Positions 26,995 to 35,721 of a stretch of DNA of 64,000 nt are shown in pieces (positions within the stretch are counted from its first letter, which is position 1; the number at the start of each line of letters is the position of its first letter). This stretch comes from Oscillospiraceae bacterium (GTDB taxonomy: Bacteria > Bacillota > Clostridia > Oscillospirales > Ruminococcaceae): positions 62,001 through 126,000 of the forward strand of contig JAGHIE010000011.1 of the NCBI GenBank assembly GCA_017887325.1. The letters are read 5' to 3'. The position numbers and the translations under genes are program-made. Below the pieces are notes generated by a model. The model was given only the letters and a program-made list of their open reading frames with translations, searched no databases and was not told where the DNA came from.

Positions 26995-28368
26995 ATGGCA
27001 AAAATGTGGGCAGGACGCTTTAAAAAAGAAGTAAATTCTAAAGTAAATGATTTTAACAGTTCAATATCTTTTGATAAAGCAATGTATAAGGTTGATATAT
27101 TAGGTAGTATAGCTCATGCAACAATGCTCGGAAAACAAGAAATTATATCTAAAGAAGAAGCAGATTTAATCGTGAGTGGGTTAAATGATATTTTATCAGA
27201 TTTGGATAGTGGGGAATTAGAATTTGATTTAAATGCTGAAGATATACATATGTTTATTGAAGAAGAATTAACTAAAAGATTAGGGGTAACAGGTAAGCGT
27301 CTTCATACAGCAAGGAGTAGAAATGACCAAGTTGCTTTAGATATAAGAATGTACTTGAGGGAAGAAATAGATGAAATAATAGATTTAGTAAAGCAATTAT
27401 GTAATACTATATGCAATATAGCACAAGAAAACATGTACACAGTAATGCCAGGATACACTCATCTACAAAGAGCACAACCTATAACATTTGCACATCACAT
27501 TATGGCGTATGCGCAAATGTTTGTGAGGGATATTGACAGGTTAAAAGACTGTTATAAAAGAACTAATAAAATGCCATTAGGTAGTGGAGCTTTAGCTTCT
27601 ACAACATACAATATAGATAGACAACTTGTTTGTGATTTATTAGGATTTGATGAAGTTACACAAAACAGTTTAGATGGAGTATCTGACAGAGATTTTTGCA
27701 TGGAACTTGCAAATGATATAGCGATATTAATGGTTCATTTGTCAAGATTTTCAGAAGAAATAATTATGTGGTGTTCTTGGGAGTTTAAATTTATAGAACT
27801 TGATGATGCGTATTCAACAGGGTCAAGTATTATGCCACAAAAGAAAAATCCTGATATAGCAGAGTTGGTTAGGGGAAAATCAGCTAGAGCTATATCAAAT
27901 TTAAATAACTTACTATGTATGATGAAAGGTTTACCTTTGGCATATAATAAAGATATGCAAGAAGATAAAGAGGCAATATTTGATTCAGTAAATACTATTA
28001 AAATGTGTTTAGAAAATTTTATACCAATGCTTGAAACAATGACTATATTAAAAGATAATATGAAAAATGCTTCTGCAAAAGGTTTTATAAATGCAACAGA
28101 TTGTGCTGATTACTTAGTAAAAAAAGGTTTAGCTTTTAGAGATGCATATAAAATTACAGGACAATTGGTGTCATATTGTATAGACAACGATAAAACATTA
28201 GAAACATTAACTTTAAATGAATATAAACAATATAGCGAAGTTTTTGAAGAAGATGTTTTTGATAGTATAGCGCTTATTACTTGTGTTATGGAAAGAAATG
28301 TGGTTGGGGGACCATCTCCAAAACAAGTTAAAAGTCAGATAGAAAATGTTAAAAAGACTATAGAATAG
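26995..28368 (+). CDS. argH: Argininosuccinate lyase
   Basis: A 457-residue fumarase-superfamily enzyme giving arginine and fumarate. The superfamily signature GSSIMPQKKNPD is intact, with HTARSRNDQVALD and PGYTHLQRAQP upstream. Strong AAGAGGAG ribosome binding site. Last step of the pathway encoded here; a strong terminator follows at once. Confidence 0.96.
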   Translation: MAKMWAGRFKKEVNSKVNDFNSSISFDKAMYKVDILGSIAHATMLGKQEIISKEEADLIVSGLNDILSDLDSGELEFDLNAEDIHMFIEEELTKRLGVTGKRLHTARSRNDQVALDIRMYLREEIDEIIDLVKQLCNTICNIAQENMYTVMPGYTHLQRAQPITFAHHIMAYAQMFVRDIDRLKDCYKRTNKMPLGSGALASTTYNIDRQLVCDLLGFDEVTQNSLDGVSDRDFCMELANDIAILMVHLSRFSEEIIMWCSWEFKFIELDDAYSTGSSIMPQKKNPDIAELVRGKSARAISNLNNLLCMMKGLPLAYNKDMQEDKEAIFDSVNTIKMCLENFIPMLETMTILKDNMKNASAKGFINATDCADYLVKKGLAFRDAYKITGQLVSYCIDNDKTLETLTLNEYKQYSEVFEEDVFDSIALITCVMERNVVGGPSPKQVKSQIENVKKTIE

Positions 28369-28379
28369 ATAAACAAAAG

Positions 28380-28416
28380 GTTATCGTTTTATATTTAGTG
28401 AATATAAAACGATAAC
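28380..28416 (+). terminator. Terminator of argGH
   Basis: A 16-bp perfect stem starting GTTATCGTTTTATATT with a five-base loop, followed by a T-rich tail, 12 bases after argH. Confidence 0.9.
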
Positions 28417-28474
28417 TTATTTTATATTTTGAAAATTATTATATAATAAATAGATATAATAATAAAAATTATGG

Positions 28475-28504
28475 TTGACAAAAAGTTATGTACATAAGTA
28501 AAAT
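28475..28504 (+). promoter_or_regulatory. Predicted ilvB promoter
   Basis: Consensus TTGACA (28475-28480), 18 bases, TAAAAT (28499-28504). The leader of about 70 bases holds an inverted repeat, AAAGAAAATAT at 28511 with ATATTTTCTTT at 28544 followed by TT. This could act as a weak attenuator, but I see no leader peptide or T-box. Confidence 0.6.
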
Positions 28505-28583
28505 AGATGTAAAGAAAATATGAAAAAGTGATATAAATATTTTATATTTTCTTTTTATCAAAAAGTATAGAGGGGTGTTTTTG

Positions 28584-30197
28584 ATGATAACAGTTGCACA
28601 AGCGATGGTAAGATGTTTGGAGAGGGAAAATATATCAGTCGTTTTTGGTTATCCTGGTGCGGCTATTTGTCCGTTTTATGATGCTTTAACAAAAAGTGAT
28701 ATAAAACATATATTAGTAAGACAAGAACAAAATGCAGGACATTCGGCAAGTGGTTTTGCAAGAATAACAGGAAAACCTGCTGTTTGTATTGCAACATCTG
28801 GTCCAGGGGCTTTAAATTTAATCACAGCAATAGCTACAGCTTATATGGATTCTATTCCAATGGTAATAATTACAGGGCAAGTATCTAGCGAACGAGTGGG
28901 GAGTGATGCTTTTCAAGAAGCAGATATAATCGGAGCTAGTGAGCCTTTTACAAAATATAGCTATATTGTGAAAAATCCAAAGGAAATAACAAAAGTATTT
29001 AAACAAGCATTTTATATTGCAGGAACAGGCAGACCTGGACCTGTACTTATAGATGTTCCTATGGATGTACAAAATGTGAAAATAGATTATAACTATCCAG
29101 ATGAAATGAAAATGAGAAGTTATAATCCAAATATGAAAGGACATCCAGGACAAATTAAAAGAGCTTTAACAGCGATTAAAAATGCTAAAAGACCTTTAAT
29201 TTGTGCAGGTGGAGGTATTTTCCTTTCTAATGCAAAAGAAGAATTTACAGAGTTTGTAAAAAAATGCAATATACCAGTTGTAAGTACAATGATGGGTATA
29301 GGTGCATTGCCATCAGATGACAGTTTATATTTTGGTATGATTGGTATGCATGGTGTTAAACCAGCAAATGTTGCATTAATGGAATCTGATTTGTTGATAT
29401 TATTAGGTGCAAGAGCTTCAGATAGAGCTGTTTGCGCACCAGAAAGAGTTAATGAAACTAAAAAAGTTATACATATAGATATTGACCCTGCAGAAATTGG
29501 TAAAAATGTAGACGCAGATATTCCAATAGTAGGGGATTTAAAAAATACATTGATAGAAATGAACTCTAAGGTATGTAGTCCAAAAGATAATGAATGGATT
29601 AATTATCTTGACGAAATAAGAGCAAATACACAAGTAAAAGAGAAAGAGTTTGAAGGTTATATAAATCCAAAAGCTTTTATAAGACTTCTTTCTGAAAAAG
29701 TAGACGATGATGCTGTTATAGTAGGAGATGTTGGACAAAATCAAATTTGGCTTGCTAATAATTATAATGTAAAACAAGGCAGATTTTTAACTTCTGGGGG
29801 AATGGGTACAATGGGTTATTCTATTCCAACTGGCGTAGGAGCTAAAATGGCAGGAGCAAATCAAGTTATTTCTGTATGTGGAGATGGTTCCTTCCAAATG
29901 CAAATGATGGAATTAGGAACAATTGCTCAAAATAATATTCCACTAAAAATAATTGTAATGACTAATAATCGTTTATGAATGGTTAGGGAGTTACAAACAA
30001 AGTTTTATGCAGGAAATGAAACAGCAGTATTTTTAGATGGAAGTCCAGATATTGCAGCTTTGGCAAAAACATATGGTATTCGCTCTAGAAGAATATACTC
30101 TATGCAAGAGGCAGATGAAGCTATTGAAGAAATGCTATCATTAAACGAACCATATCTATTAGAATGTGTAGTAAGTCCTCAAGAATCAACATTATAA
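28584..30197 (+). pseudogene. ilvB: Acetolactate synthase large subunit, interrupted by TGA
   Basis: Two adjacent in-frame pieces make one ThDP enzyme for the first step of branched-chain amino acid synthesis. The first (28584-29978, 464 residues) holds FGYPGAAICPFYD, the catalytic Glu region VRQEQNAGHSASG, the FAD/linker domain and the ThDP motif GDGSFQMQ...TNNRL. TGA at 29976-29978 then interrupts it, and the next codons read M-V-R-E-L-Q. In family members the sequence is NNRLGMVRE, so TGA stands exactly where Gly (GGA) is expected: one G-to-T change. ATG 28584 is taken as start because AGGGG lies 8 bases before it. Unless the stop is misread or a sequencing error, the product lacks the end of its cofactor domain and should be inactive. 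Confidence 0.85.
29979..30197 (+). CDS. C-terminal fragment of acetolactate synthase large subunit
   Basis: Seventy-two codons beginning with an ATG directly after the TGA. They encode the end of the ThDP domain (MVRELQTKFYAG, FLDGSPDIAALAKTYGI) and the usual C-terminus ending in VSPQESTL. TGAATG would allow re-initiation by a terminating ribosome, but there is no Shine-Dalgarno sequence. It is best read as the tail of the broken ilvB gene, with the ilvN subunit 16 bases downstream. Confidence 0.75.
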   Translation: MVRELQTKFYAGNETAVFLDGSPDIAALAKTYGIRSRRIYSMQEADEAIEEMLSLNEPYLLECVVSPQESTL

Positions 30198-30213
30198 GAA
30201 AGGGTAGATAAAC

Positions 30214-30702
30214 ATGAAACATACTATTTCTATTTTGGTAGAAAACCATGCAGGTGTCCTTTCAAGAATTTCAGGATTATTTTCTAGGAGAGGATTTAAC
30301 ATAGATAGCCTTGCAGTTGGTATTACAGATGACCCAACTATGTCAAGAATAACTATTATCGTTAATGGTGATGATTATACAGTAGAACAAGTTGAAAAAC
30401 AATTATACAAATTAATAGATGTATATAAAATAAAAAGATTAAAAGTAGAAGAAACAATTAGCAGAGAGTTAATGCTTGTAAAAGTTTCTTGTACTAGTGA
30501 AAATAGAGGAGATATTATTGATATTGCAAGAGTAATGCAATCTAAAATATGTGATATATCTTCAGAAAGTATAACTATTGAAATATCAGATACAACTGAT
30601 AGATTGGAAATATTACAAGAACTTTTAAGACCTTATGGTATTTTAGAAATAGTTAGAACTGGTACTATAGCATTACAAAAAGGAAATAAATCAATTTGTT
30701 AA
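30214..30702 (+). CDS. ilvN: Acetolactate synthase small (regulatory) subunit
   Basis: A 162-residue IlvN/IlvH protein. The N-terminal ACT domain starts HTISILVENHAGVLSRISGLFSRRGFNIDSL, the usual valine-binding region, and the C-terminal half ends in IALQKG. It activates and gives valine feedback control to the catalytic subunit. Its partner gene upstream carries a premature stop, so this subunit may have no working partner. GAAAGGG binding site; same operon as ilvB. No ilvC or ilvD nearby. Confidence 0.95.
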   Translation: MKHTISILVENHAGVLSRISGLFSRRGFNIDSLAVGITDDPTMSRITIIVNGDDYTVEQVEKQLYKLIDVYKIKRLKVEETISRELMLVKVSCTSENRGDIIDIARVMQSKICDISSESITIEISDTTDRLEILQELLRPYGILEIVRTGTIALQKGNKSIC

Positions 30703-30705
30703 TTA

Positions 30706-30737
30706 AATAGACATTCAATTTTGAATGTCTATTTTTT
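30706..30737 (+). terminator. Terminator of ilvBN
   Basis: A 13-bp perfect stem (AATAGACATTCAA and its complement) around TT, then six T, directly after the ilvN stop. Confidence 0.92.
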
Positions 30738-30748
30738 ATGAATTGTTA

Positions 30749-30777
30749 TTGACAAAAATGGAGAAATAAAATATACT
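30749..30777 (+). promoter_or_regulatory. Predicted promoter of the CydDC-like operon
   Basis: TTGACA (30749-30754), 17 bases, TATACT (30772-30777): near-consensus, so likely strong unless repressed. Confidence 0.75.
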
Positions 30778-30801
30778 AGTTAGTTGTAACTAATTAGTAT
30801 A
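30772..30801. promoter_or_regulatory. 30-bp near-perfect palindrome over the -10 and +1 region (operator)
   Basis: Two 14-bp arms (TATACTAGTTAGTT and AACTAATTAGTATA) meet around GT with a single mismatch, covering the -10 hexamer. A partial second repeat (TTAGT..ACTAA, 30794-30807) follows. A dimeric repressor of the MarR or TetR kind is likely, but no such gene lies nearby. Confidence 0.65.
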
Positions 30802-30840
30802 GACTAACTAATATATTTTATAAAAGGAGATTATATATTT

Positions 30841-32589
30841 ATGATTAATAAACGATTATTAAACGCTGTTGATAATAGCAAAAAATATATATGGTTAAAT
30901 GTAATTTTACAATGGGTGTCTTTGATTGCTAATATTATTTTAATGATAGCAATTACAAAGTTATTATCGGATTTATTTAAAAGAGATATTGATATTAATG
31001 TCTTTATAATGACTGGCATAATAGCTATTGTGTCAATATCTATACGATTTATGTGTACAATTGGTAGTACAAAAATGTCATACTTATCTTCTGAATCGGT
31101 AAAAACAACTTTAAGAAATAAAATATATAAAAAACTTCTTAGTTTAGGAAGTTCATATAAGGAGAAAGTAAAGACAAGTGAAGTAGTACAAATTGCTGTT
31201 GAAGGTGTCGAACAGCTAGAAACATATTTTGGAGCATATTTGCCACAGTTTTTCTATGCAATGATAGCACCTATTACATTATTTATTGTATTGTGTTTTG
31301 TTAATGTTCCATCAGCTATAGTTTTATTGGTATGTGTGCCATTAATTCCAATTTCAATTGCATTAGTTCAAACTTGGGCAAAAAAATTGTTATCAAAATA
31401 TTGGGGACAATACACAACATTAGGTGATACATTTTTAGAAAACTTACAAGGTCTTACAACATTAAAAATTTATCAAGCAGATAAATTTAAGCAAGATGAA
31501 ATGAATGAACAAGCAGAAAAATTTAGAAAAATAACCATGAAAGTTTTAACTATGCAATTAAATTCAATAACAATTATGGACCTTATTGCTTTTGGTGGGG
31601 CAGGATTAGGTGTTGTTATGGCTATAAGTCAATATCAATTAGGAAACGTGTCACTAGCAGGTTGTATTTTAATAATAATGCTTTCTGCTGAATTTTTCAT
31701 ACCAATGAGATTATTAGGTTCATTTTTTCATATAGCAATGAATGGTATGGCTGCAAGTGATAAAATATTTAGGCTTTTAGATATGGAGGAAAGTTCAAAA
31801 GATAATTTAAAACAATTTCCTAAAGATTATACTATAAAATTTGAAAATGTAAGTTTTGCATATGAAGAAAATAGAGATATATTAAAAAATATTAATATTA
31901 CATTAGAAAAAGGAAATTTTATAAGCATAGTCGGAGAGAGTGGCTGTGGTAAATCTACAATAGCATCAATCATTATGGGAAGAAATAAAAACTATAACGG
32001 AAAAGTTATGGTAGGAGATATTGAACTTAGACAAATATCAGAAGATAGTTTGTTTAAGAATATATGTTATATCAGTCATCAAAGTTATCTTTTTAAAGGT
32101 ACTGTTAGAGAAAATTTATTAATGGGTAATTGTACAGCTTCAGATGAACAATTGTGGGAAGTATTAGATAGAGTAAACTTATCAGGATTTTTAAAATCTG
32201 AAAATGGATTAGATACTTTACTTTTAGAAAAAGCATCAAATTTGTCAGGTGGTCAATGTCAAAGGTTAGCTCTTGCAAGAGCTTTATTACATGATAGTCC
32301 AATTTATATTTTTGACGAAGCAACTTCAAACATAGATGTTGATAGTGAAAATGATATCATGAAAGAAATTTATGAGTTGTCAAAAACAAAAACTATATTA
32401 TTTATTTCACATAGATTAGCAAATGTAGTAAATGCTGACAAAATTTATGTAATGGAAAATAAGAAAATAGTAGAGGTTGGAACTCATAAAGATTTAGTAC
32501 AAAATAAAAATGTTTACTTAAAATTATGGACAGCTCAACAAAATTTAGAAAATTATTCAGTTGAGGAGGTTAAATATGAAAAAGCGTAG
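30841..32589 (+). CDS. ABC exporter, CydD-like (permease fused to ATPase)
   Basis: A 582-residue half-transporter. The first about 310 residues are a six-helix ABC membrane domain; the rest is an ATPase with Walker A GESGCGKST, signature LSGGQCQRLALARA and Walker B IYIFDEATSNID. Order and partner fit CydD of the CydDC thiol (cysteine/glutathione) or haem-related exporter. No cytochrome bd genes (cydAB) are in the window, so this could be a different CydDC-like system. The partner gene starts inside its last 14 bases. GGAG lies upstream of the ATG and a strong promoter precedes it. Confidence 0.8.
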   Translation: MINKRLLNAVDNSKKYIWLNVILQWVSLIANIILMIAITKLLSDLFKRDIDINVFIMTGIIAIVSISIRFMCTIGSTKMSYLSSESVKTTLRNKIYKKLLSLGSSYKEKVKTSEVVQIAVEGVEQLETYFGAYLPQFFYAMIAPITLFIVLCFVNVPSAIVLLVCVPLIPISIALVQTWAKKLLSKYWGQYTTLGDTFLENLQGLTTLKIYQADKFKQDEMNEQAEKFRKITMKVLTMQLNSITIMDLIAFGGAGLGVVMAISQYQLGNVSLAGCILIIMLSAEFFIPMRLLGSFFHIAMNGMAASDKIFRLLDMEESSKDNLKQFPKDYTIKFENVSFAYEENRDILKNINITLEKGNFISIVGESGCGKSTIASIIMGRNKNYNGKVMVGDIELRQISEDSLFKNICYISHQSYLFKGTVRENLLMGNCTASDEQLWEVLDRVNLSGFLKSENGLDTLLLEKASNLSGGQCQRLALARALLHDSPIYIFDEATSNIDVDSENDIMKEIYELSKTKTILFISHRLANVVNADKIYVMENKKIVEVGTHKDLVQNKNVYLKLWTAQQNLENYSVEEVKYEKA

Positions 32590-34237
32590 TGGATTTAAAG
32601 TAATGGCTAAACTTATAGGTTTGGTTAAGCCACTTACTTTATTTATGATTTTTGCAATAATAATGGGATATGTTGGACATTTATGTGCCACATTTATAAC
32701 TATTTTAGGTGGATATGGAGTAGTAAAAGCATTAGGTATAAATACACCTTTTTCTTCAATGATTTTTATATTTGTAGTTGTGTTAATTTTAGGAGTTTTA
32801 AGAGGTGTTTTGAGATATGGGGAACAAGCTTGTAACCATTTTATAGCATTTAAAATTTTAGCTTTAATTAGAGATAAAATATTTAAATCCTTAAGAAAAC
32901 TTTGCCCTGCAAAGTTAGAAGGTAGAGATAAAGGTGATTTAATTTCTGTTATAACTTCAGATATAGAATTGTTAGAAGTATTTTATGCACATACTATTTC
33001 TCCAATTTTGATTGCTTTTATCTTTACAGTAACTATGTGCATATTTATTGGTTCATTTCATTGGGCTTTAGGATTATTAGCTCTTGTAGCTTATATTTTT
33101 ATAGGTGTGATAATTCCTTTATTGACATCAAAATTTAGTAAAGATAACGGACTTAAATTCAGAACTAAAGCAGGAGATTTATCAAGTTTTGTATTGGATA
33201 GTTTAAGAGGTCTTTCTGAGATTTTACAATATGAACAAGGAATTAATCGTTTAAATAAGATGAATGAAAAAACAGATGATTTATTAAAAGATGAAAAAAA
33301 TATGAAACAAATAACAGGAAGAAATACAGCTATAACACAAATGGCAGTTTTAGTATTTGATATTTTAATGTTATTTTTATCTTCTTATTTGTATATAAAT
33401 AAAATAATAGGATTTGATGGTGTATTAATTTCGACATTGGCGTTATTTTCATCTTTTGGACCTGTAATTGCATTATCTGCTTTAGGAAGTACACTACAAA
33501 ATACTTTTGCTTCTGGTAATAGAGTATTAGATATTTTAGAAGAAAGTCCAATAGTTGATGAAGTATTTGGTAAAGAAGAAATATCATTTAGTGGAGCAAA
33601 AGCTGAAAATATTACATTTTCTTATAATTCAGAAAATATTCTTTCCAATGTATCAGTTGATATAGAAAAAGATAAAATAATAGGAATTGTAGGAAAAAGT
33701 GGTAGCGGTAAATCAACATTACTAAAATTATTTATGAGATTTTGGGACACTCAAAAAGGAAGTGTTAGGATATCAGACACAGAGATTTCAAATATTAATA
33801 CAAAAAATCTAAGAAATATGGAAAGCTTTGTAACACAAGAAACTCATTTATTTCAAGATAGCATAAAGAATAATTTAAAAATAGCAAAACTAGATGCATC
33901 AGATGAAGAAATAATAACAGCTTGTAAAAAAGCGTCTGTACATGATTTTATAATGAAACTTCCTAATGGATATGATACTTTAGTTGGAGAGTTAGGAGAT
34001 ACTCTTTCAGGAGGAGAAAGACAAAGACTAGGCTTAGCAAGAGCATTTTTACATAATGCACCTTTTATGCTATTAGATGAACCAACAAGTAATTTAGACA
34101 GTTTGAATGAAGCAGTAATATTAAAATCTTTAAAAGAAGAAAGAAATGGAAAAACTATAATGCTAGTATCTCATAGACAATCAACAATGCGTATTGTTGA
34201 TAAAGTATATTCAGTTGAACATGGAAGAATGAGCTAA
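32576..34237 (+). CDS. ABC exporter, CydC-like (permease fused to ATPase)
   Basis: A 553-residue partner half-transporter: six-helix membrane domain, then Walker A GKSGSGKST, signature LSGGERQRLGLARA and Walker B MLLDEPTSNLD. ATG 32576 is chosen because GAGGAGG lies 6 bases before it; TTG 32561 overlaps that site. It overlaps the previous gene by 14 bases and its TAA shares a base with the next ATG, so all four genes of the operon are coupled. A heterodimer with the previous protein is expected. Confidence 0.8.
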   Translation: MKKRSGFKVMAKLIGLVKPLTLFMIFAIIMGYVGHLCATFITILGGYGVVKALGINTPFSSMIFIFVVVLILGVLRGVLRYGEQACNHFIAFKILALIRDKIFKSLRKLCPAKLEGRDKGDLISVITSDIELLEVFYAHTISPILIAFIFTVTMCIFIGSFHWALGLLALVAYIFIGVIIPLLTSKFSKDNGLKFRTKAGDLSSFVLDSLRGLSEILQYEQGINRLNKMNEKTDDLLKDEKNMKQITGRNTAITQMAVLVFDILMLFLSSYLYINKIIGFDGVLISTLALFSSFGPVIALSALGSTLQNTFASGNRVLDILEESPIVDEVFGKEEISFSGAKAENITFSYNSENILSNVSVDIEKDKIIGIVGKSGSGKSTLLKLFMRFWDTQKGSVRISDTEISNINTKNLRNMESFVTQETHLFQDSIKNNLKIAKLDASDEEIITACKKASVHDFIMKLPNGYDTLVGELGDTLSGGERQRLGLARAFLHNAPFMLLDEPTSNLDSLNEAVILKSLKEERNGKTIMLVSHRQSTMRIVDKVYSVEHGRMS

Positions 34238-34584
34238 TGTGTGATAAAGTAAGTAAGAAAAGACAGAGAGAAAAACGCATAGTTGGTGAGATGATTTCAT
34301 TATATTGTAAAAAAAATCACCACACTAAAAATGGTGATTTGTGTGATGACTGTAAGAAATTAAAAGAGTATGCTTTTTTTAGAAGTGATAAGTGTCCTTT
34401 TATGGAAACTAAAACATTTTGTTCAAACTGTAAAGTACATTGTTATAAACCAGATATGAGAAATAAGATAAAAGAAGTTATGCGTTTTTCAGGACCTAGA
34501 ATGTTAATATATCATCCAATTATGGCAATATGGCATTTGATTGAATCTAAAAAAGAAAAAAATAGAATGGAGAAAAAACCATGA
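34237..34584 (+). CDS. YgbA-family (nitrous oxide-stimulated promoter) Cys-rich protein
   Basis: A 115-residue basic protein. The Cys pattern CDDCKKLKEYAFFRSDKC, FCSNCKVHCY and the end RFSGPRMLIYHPIMAIWHLI match the YgbA_NO family (PF11756), whose enterobacterial members are induced by nitric oxide and linked to nitrosative stress. The seven or so Cys residues suggest metal or Fe-S binding. Start and stop overlap with both neighbours (TAATG, ATGA), tying it to the exporter. A role in NO defence or in sulfur/metal handling is inference. Confidence 0.8.
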   Translation: MCDKVSKKRQREKRIVGEMISLYCKKNHHTKNGDLCDDCKKLKEYAFFRSDKCPFMETKTFCSNCKVHCYKPDMRNKIKEVMRFSGPRMLIYHPIMAIWHLIESKKEKNRMEKKP

Positions 34585-34964
34585 GTATAAAGAAAATAAT
34601 TTATTTAATTTTAGGATTTATTGGTTTAATATTGGGGGCAGTAGGAGCAGTTTTACCTTTATTACCAGCTTTTCCATTTTTACTTTTAGCTACTATATGT
34701 TTTGCTAAAAGTTCTGAAAAAATACATAACTGGTTTGTTTCTACCAAACTATATAAAAATAATTTAGAAAGTTATGTAAAGGGAAAAGGTATGACAACTA
34801 AAACTAAAATTAAAATAATGATTATGGTAACTATTTTGATGTCAATAGGTTTTATAATGATGCATCAAATCGTTGTTGGAAGAATAGTTTTAAGTTTAGT
34901 TTGGTTATTTCATATATTGTATTTTATTTTTGGGGTAAAGACATTGAACGAAAAATGTGAATAA
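34581..34964 (+). CDS. YbaN-family (DUF454) small membrane protein
   Basis: A 127-residue protein with the DUF454 signature GAVGAVLPLLPAFPFLLLATICFAKSS and about three membrane helices. Function is unknown in the family. Its ATGA overlap with the YgbA gene makes it the fourth member of this operon, suggesting a membrane role connected with the exporter. Confidence 0.82.
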   Translation: MSIKKIIYLILGFIGLILGAVGAVLPLLPAFPFLLLATICFAKSSEKIHNWFVSTKLYKNNLESYVKGKGMTTKTKIKIMIMVTILMSIGFIMMHQIVVGRIVLSLVWLFHILYFIFGVKTLNEKCE

Positions 34965-35001
34965 TATGATAGATGAGTTAGTTTTGTCTAATATAATCAA
35001 T

Positions 35002-35046
35002 AAAAAAGATACTTTCAATTTTATTAATTGAAAGTATCTTTTTTTA
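35002..35046. terminator. Bidirectional terminator
   Basis: An 18- to 19-bp stem (AAAAAGATACTTTCAATT and its complement) with A-run and T-run flanks, between the YbaN and PnuC genes, which converge. Confidence 0.9.
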
Positions 35047-35048
35047 TA

Positions 35049-35720
35049 TTATATATCTGCTTCTAACATTAATTCGTTTGTGTTGTTATCTAAATTAAAA
35101 TATTGTTTTTTAATTGCTATAATAGCATTTACGGTGATAATTATATATAAAACAGATAAAGATAATCCGTTTCCAGATGATAACATCTGACTAAACCACA
35201 ATATGCTTCCACCTAAACCAGATAAAAGAGTTAAAACAAAAGCAAATTTGTAATAGAAAGCAAGCAAAAAACAAGAAGAAACTGTAACAACAAAAAAGAA
35301 TGTATCAACAATAACATTATTGCTGTTTAATAGATTTAAACTAAAATAAAGTAATATGCCTAATGCAACTAAAGAAATCATTAAAAGTATAAATTGTTTT
35401 TTATTTAAAGTTTTCATGGTTGTTGTTTTTTTGTTACTCTTTTTATTCCAAGAAATATAACTGTAAATAGCAACAGGAAGTTGTATAAAAAACATAAACA
35501 TTGTAGTTGCATAAATATTACTGTGAAAAGCAATAGCACCATTTAATAATGCGTATGCTATACCAAAAATAAATCCAATAGGAATGTTAATACAAACTAA
35601 AAAATTAAATAATACACCTAAGCATGAGTTTAATAAAACATACCAAGCATCACCAGAAATAAAACTTGATAATATTAATAATAATAATTGAGATATGATG
35701 ATAAATGTTGTCTTTTTCAT
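35049..35720 (-). CDS. pnuC: PnuC-type nicotinamide riboside/mononucleotide transporter
   Basis: A 223-residue membrane protein with about seven hydrophobic segments. NIYATTMFMFFIQLPVAIYSYISWNK resembles the PnuC core, where the Gln and aromatic residues line the substrate path. PnuC carriers take up nicotinamide riboside by facilitated diffusion and depend on an intracellular kinase, not seen here. Its binding site AAGGAG is inside the end of the AraC gene, one base upstream of which lies the stop, so the two are one operon. Other vitamin carriers of the Pnu group (PnuT, PnuX) are possible. Confidence 0.75.
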   Translation of the reverse strand: MKKTTFIIISQLLLLILSSFISGDAWYVLLNSCLGVLFNFLVCINIPIGFIFGIAYALLNGAIAFHSNIYATTMFMFFIQLPVAIYSYISWNKKSNKKTTTMKTLNKKQFILLMISLVALGILLYFSLNLLNSNNVIVDTFFFVVTVSSCFLLAFYYKFAFVLTLLSGLGGSILWFSQMLSSGNGLSLSVLYIIITVNAIIAIKKQYFNLDNNTNELMLEADI

Positions 35721-35721
35721 A

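Noticed and set aside
29976-29978. TGA as a recoded sense codon (Gly, Trp or selenocysteine)
   Set aside because: TGA is used as a normal stop in phnC and elsewhere, Trp is encoded by TGG throughout, no selenocysteine hairpin is evident, and the expected residue is Gly. One mutation or an error is simpler.
30841-34237. Calling the exporter pair definitively cydD and cydC
   Set aside because: Only general ABC exporter motifs and gene order support this, and cydAB are absent from the window, so I kept it as CydDC-like.
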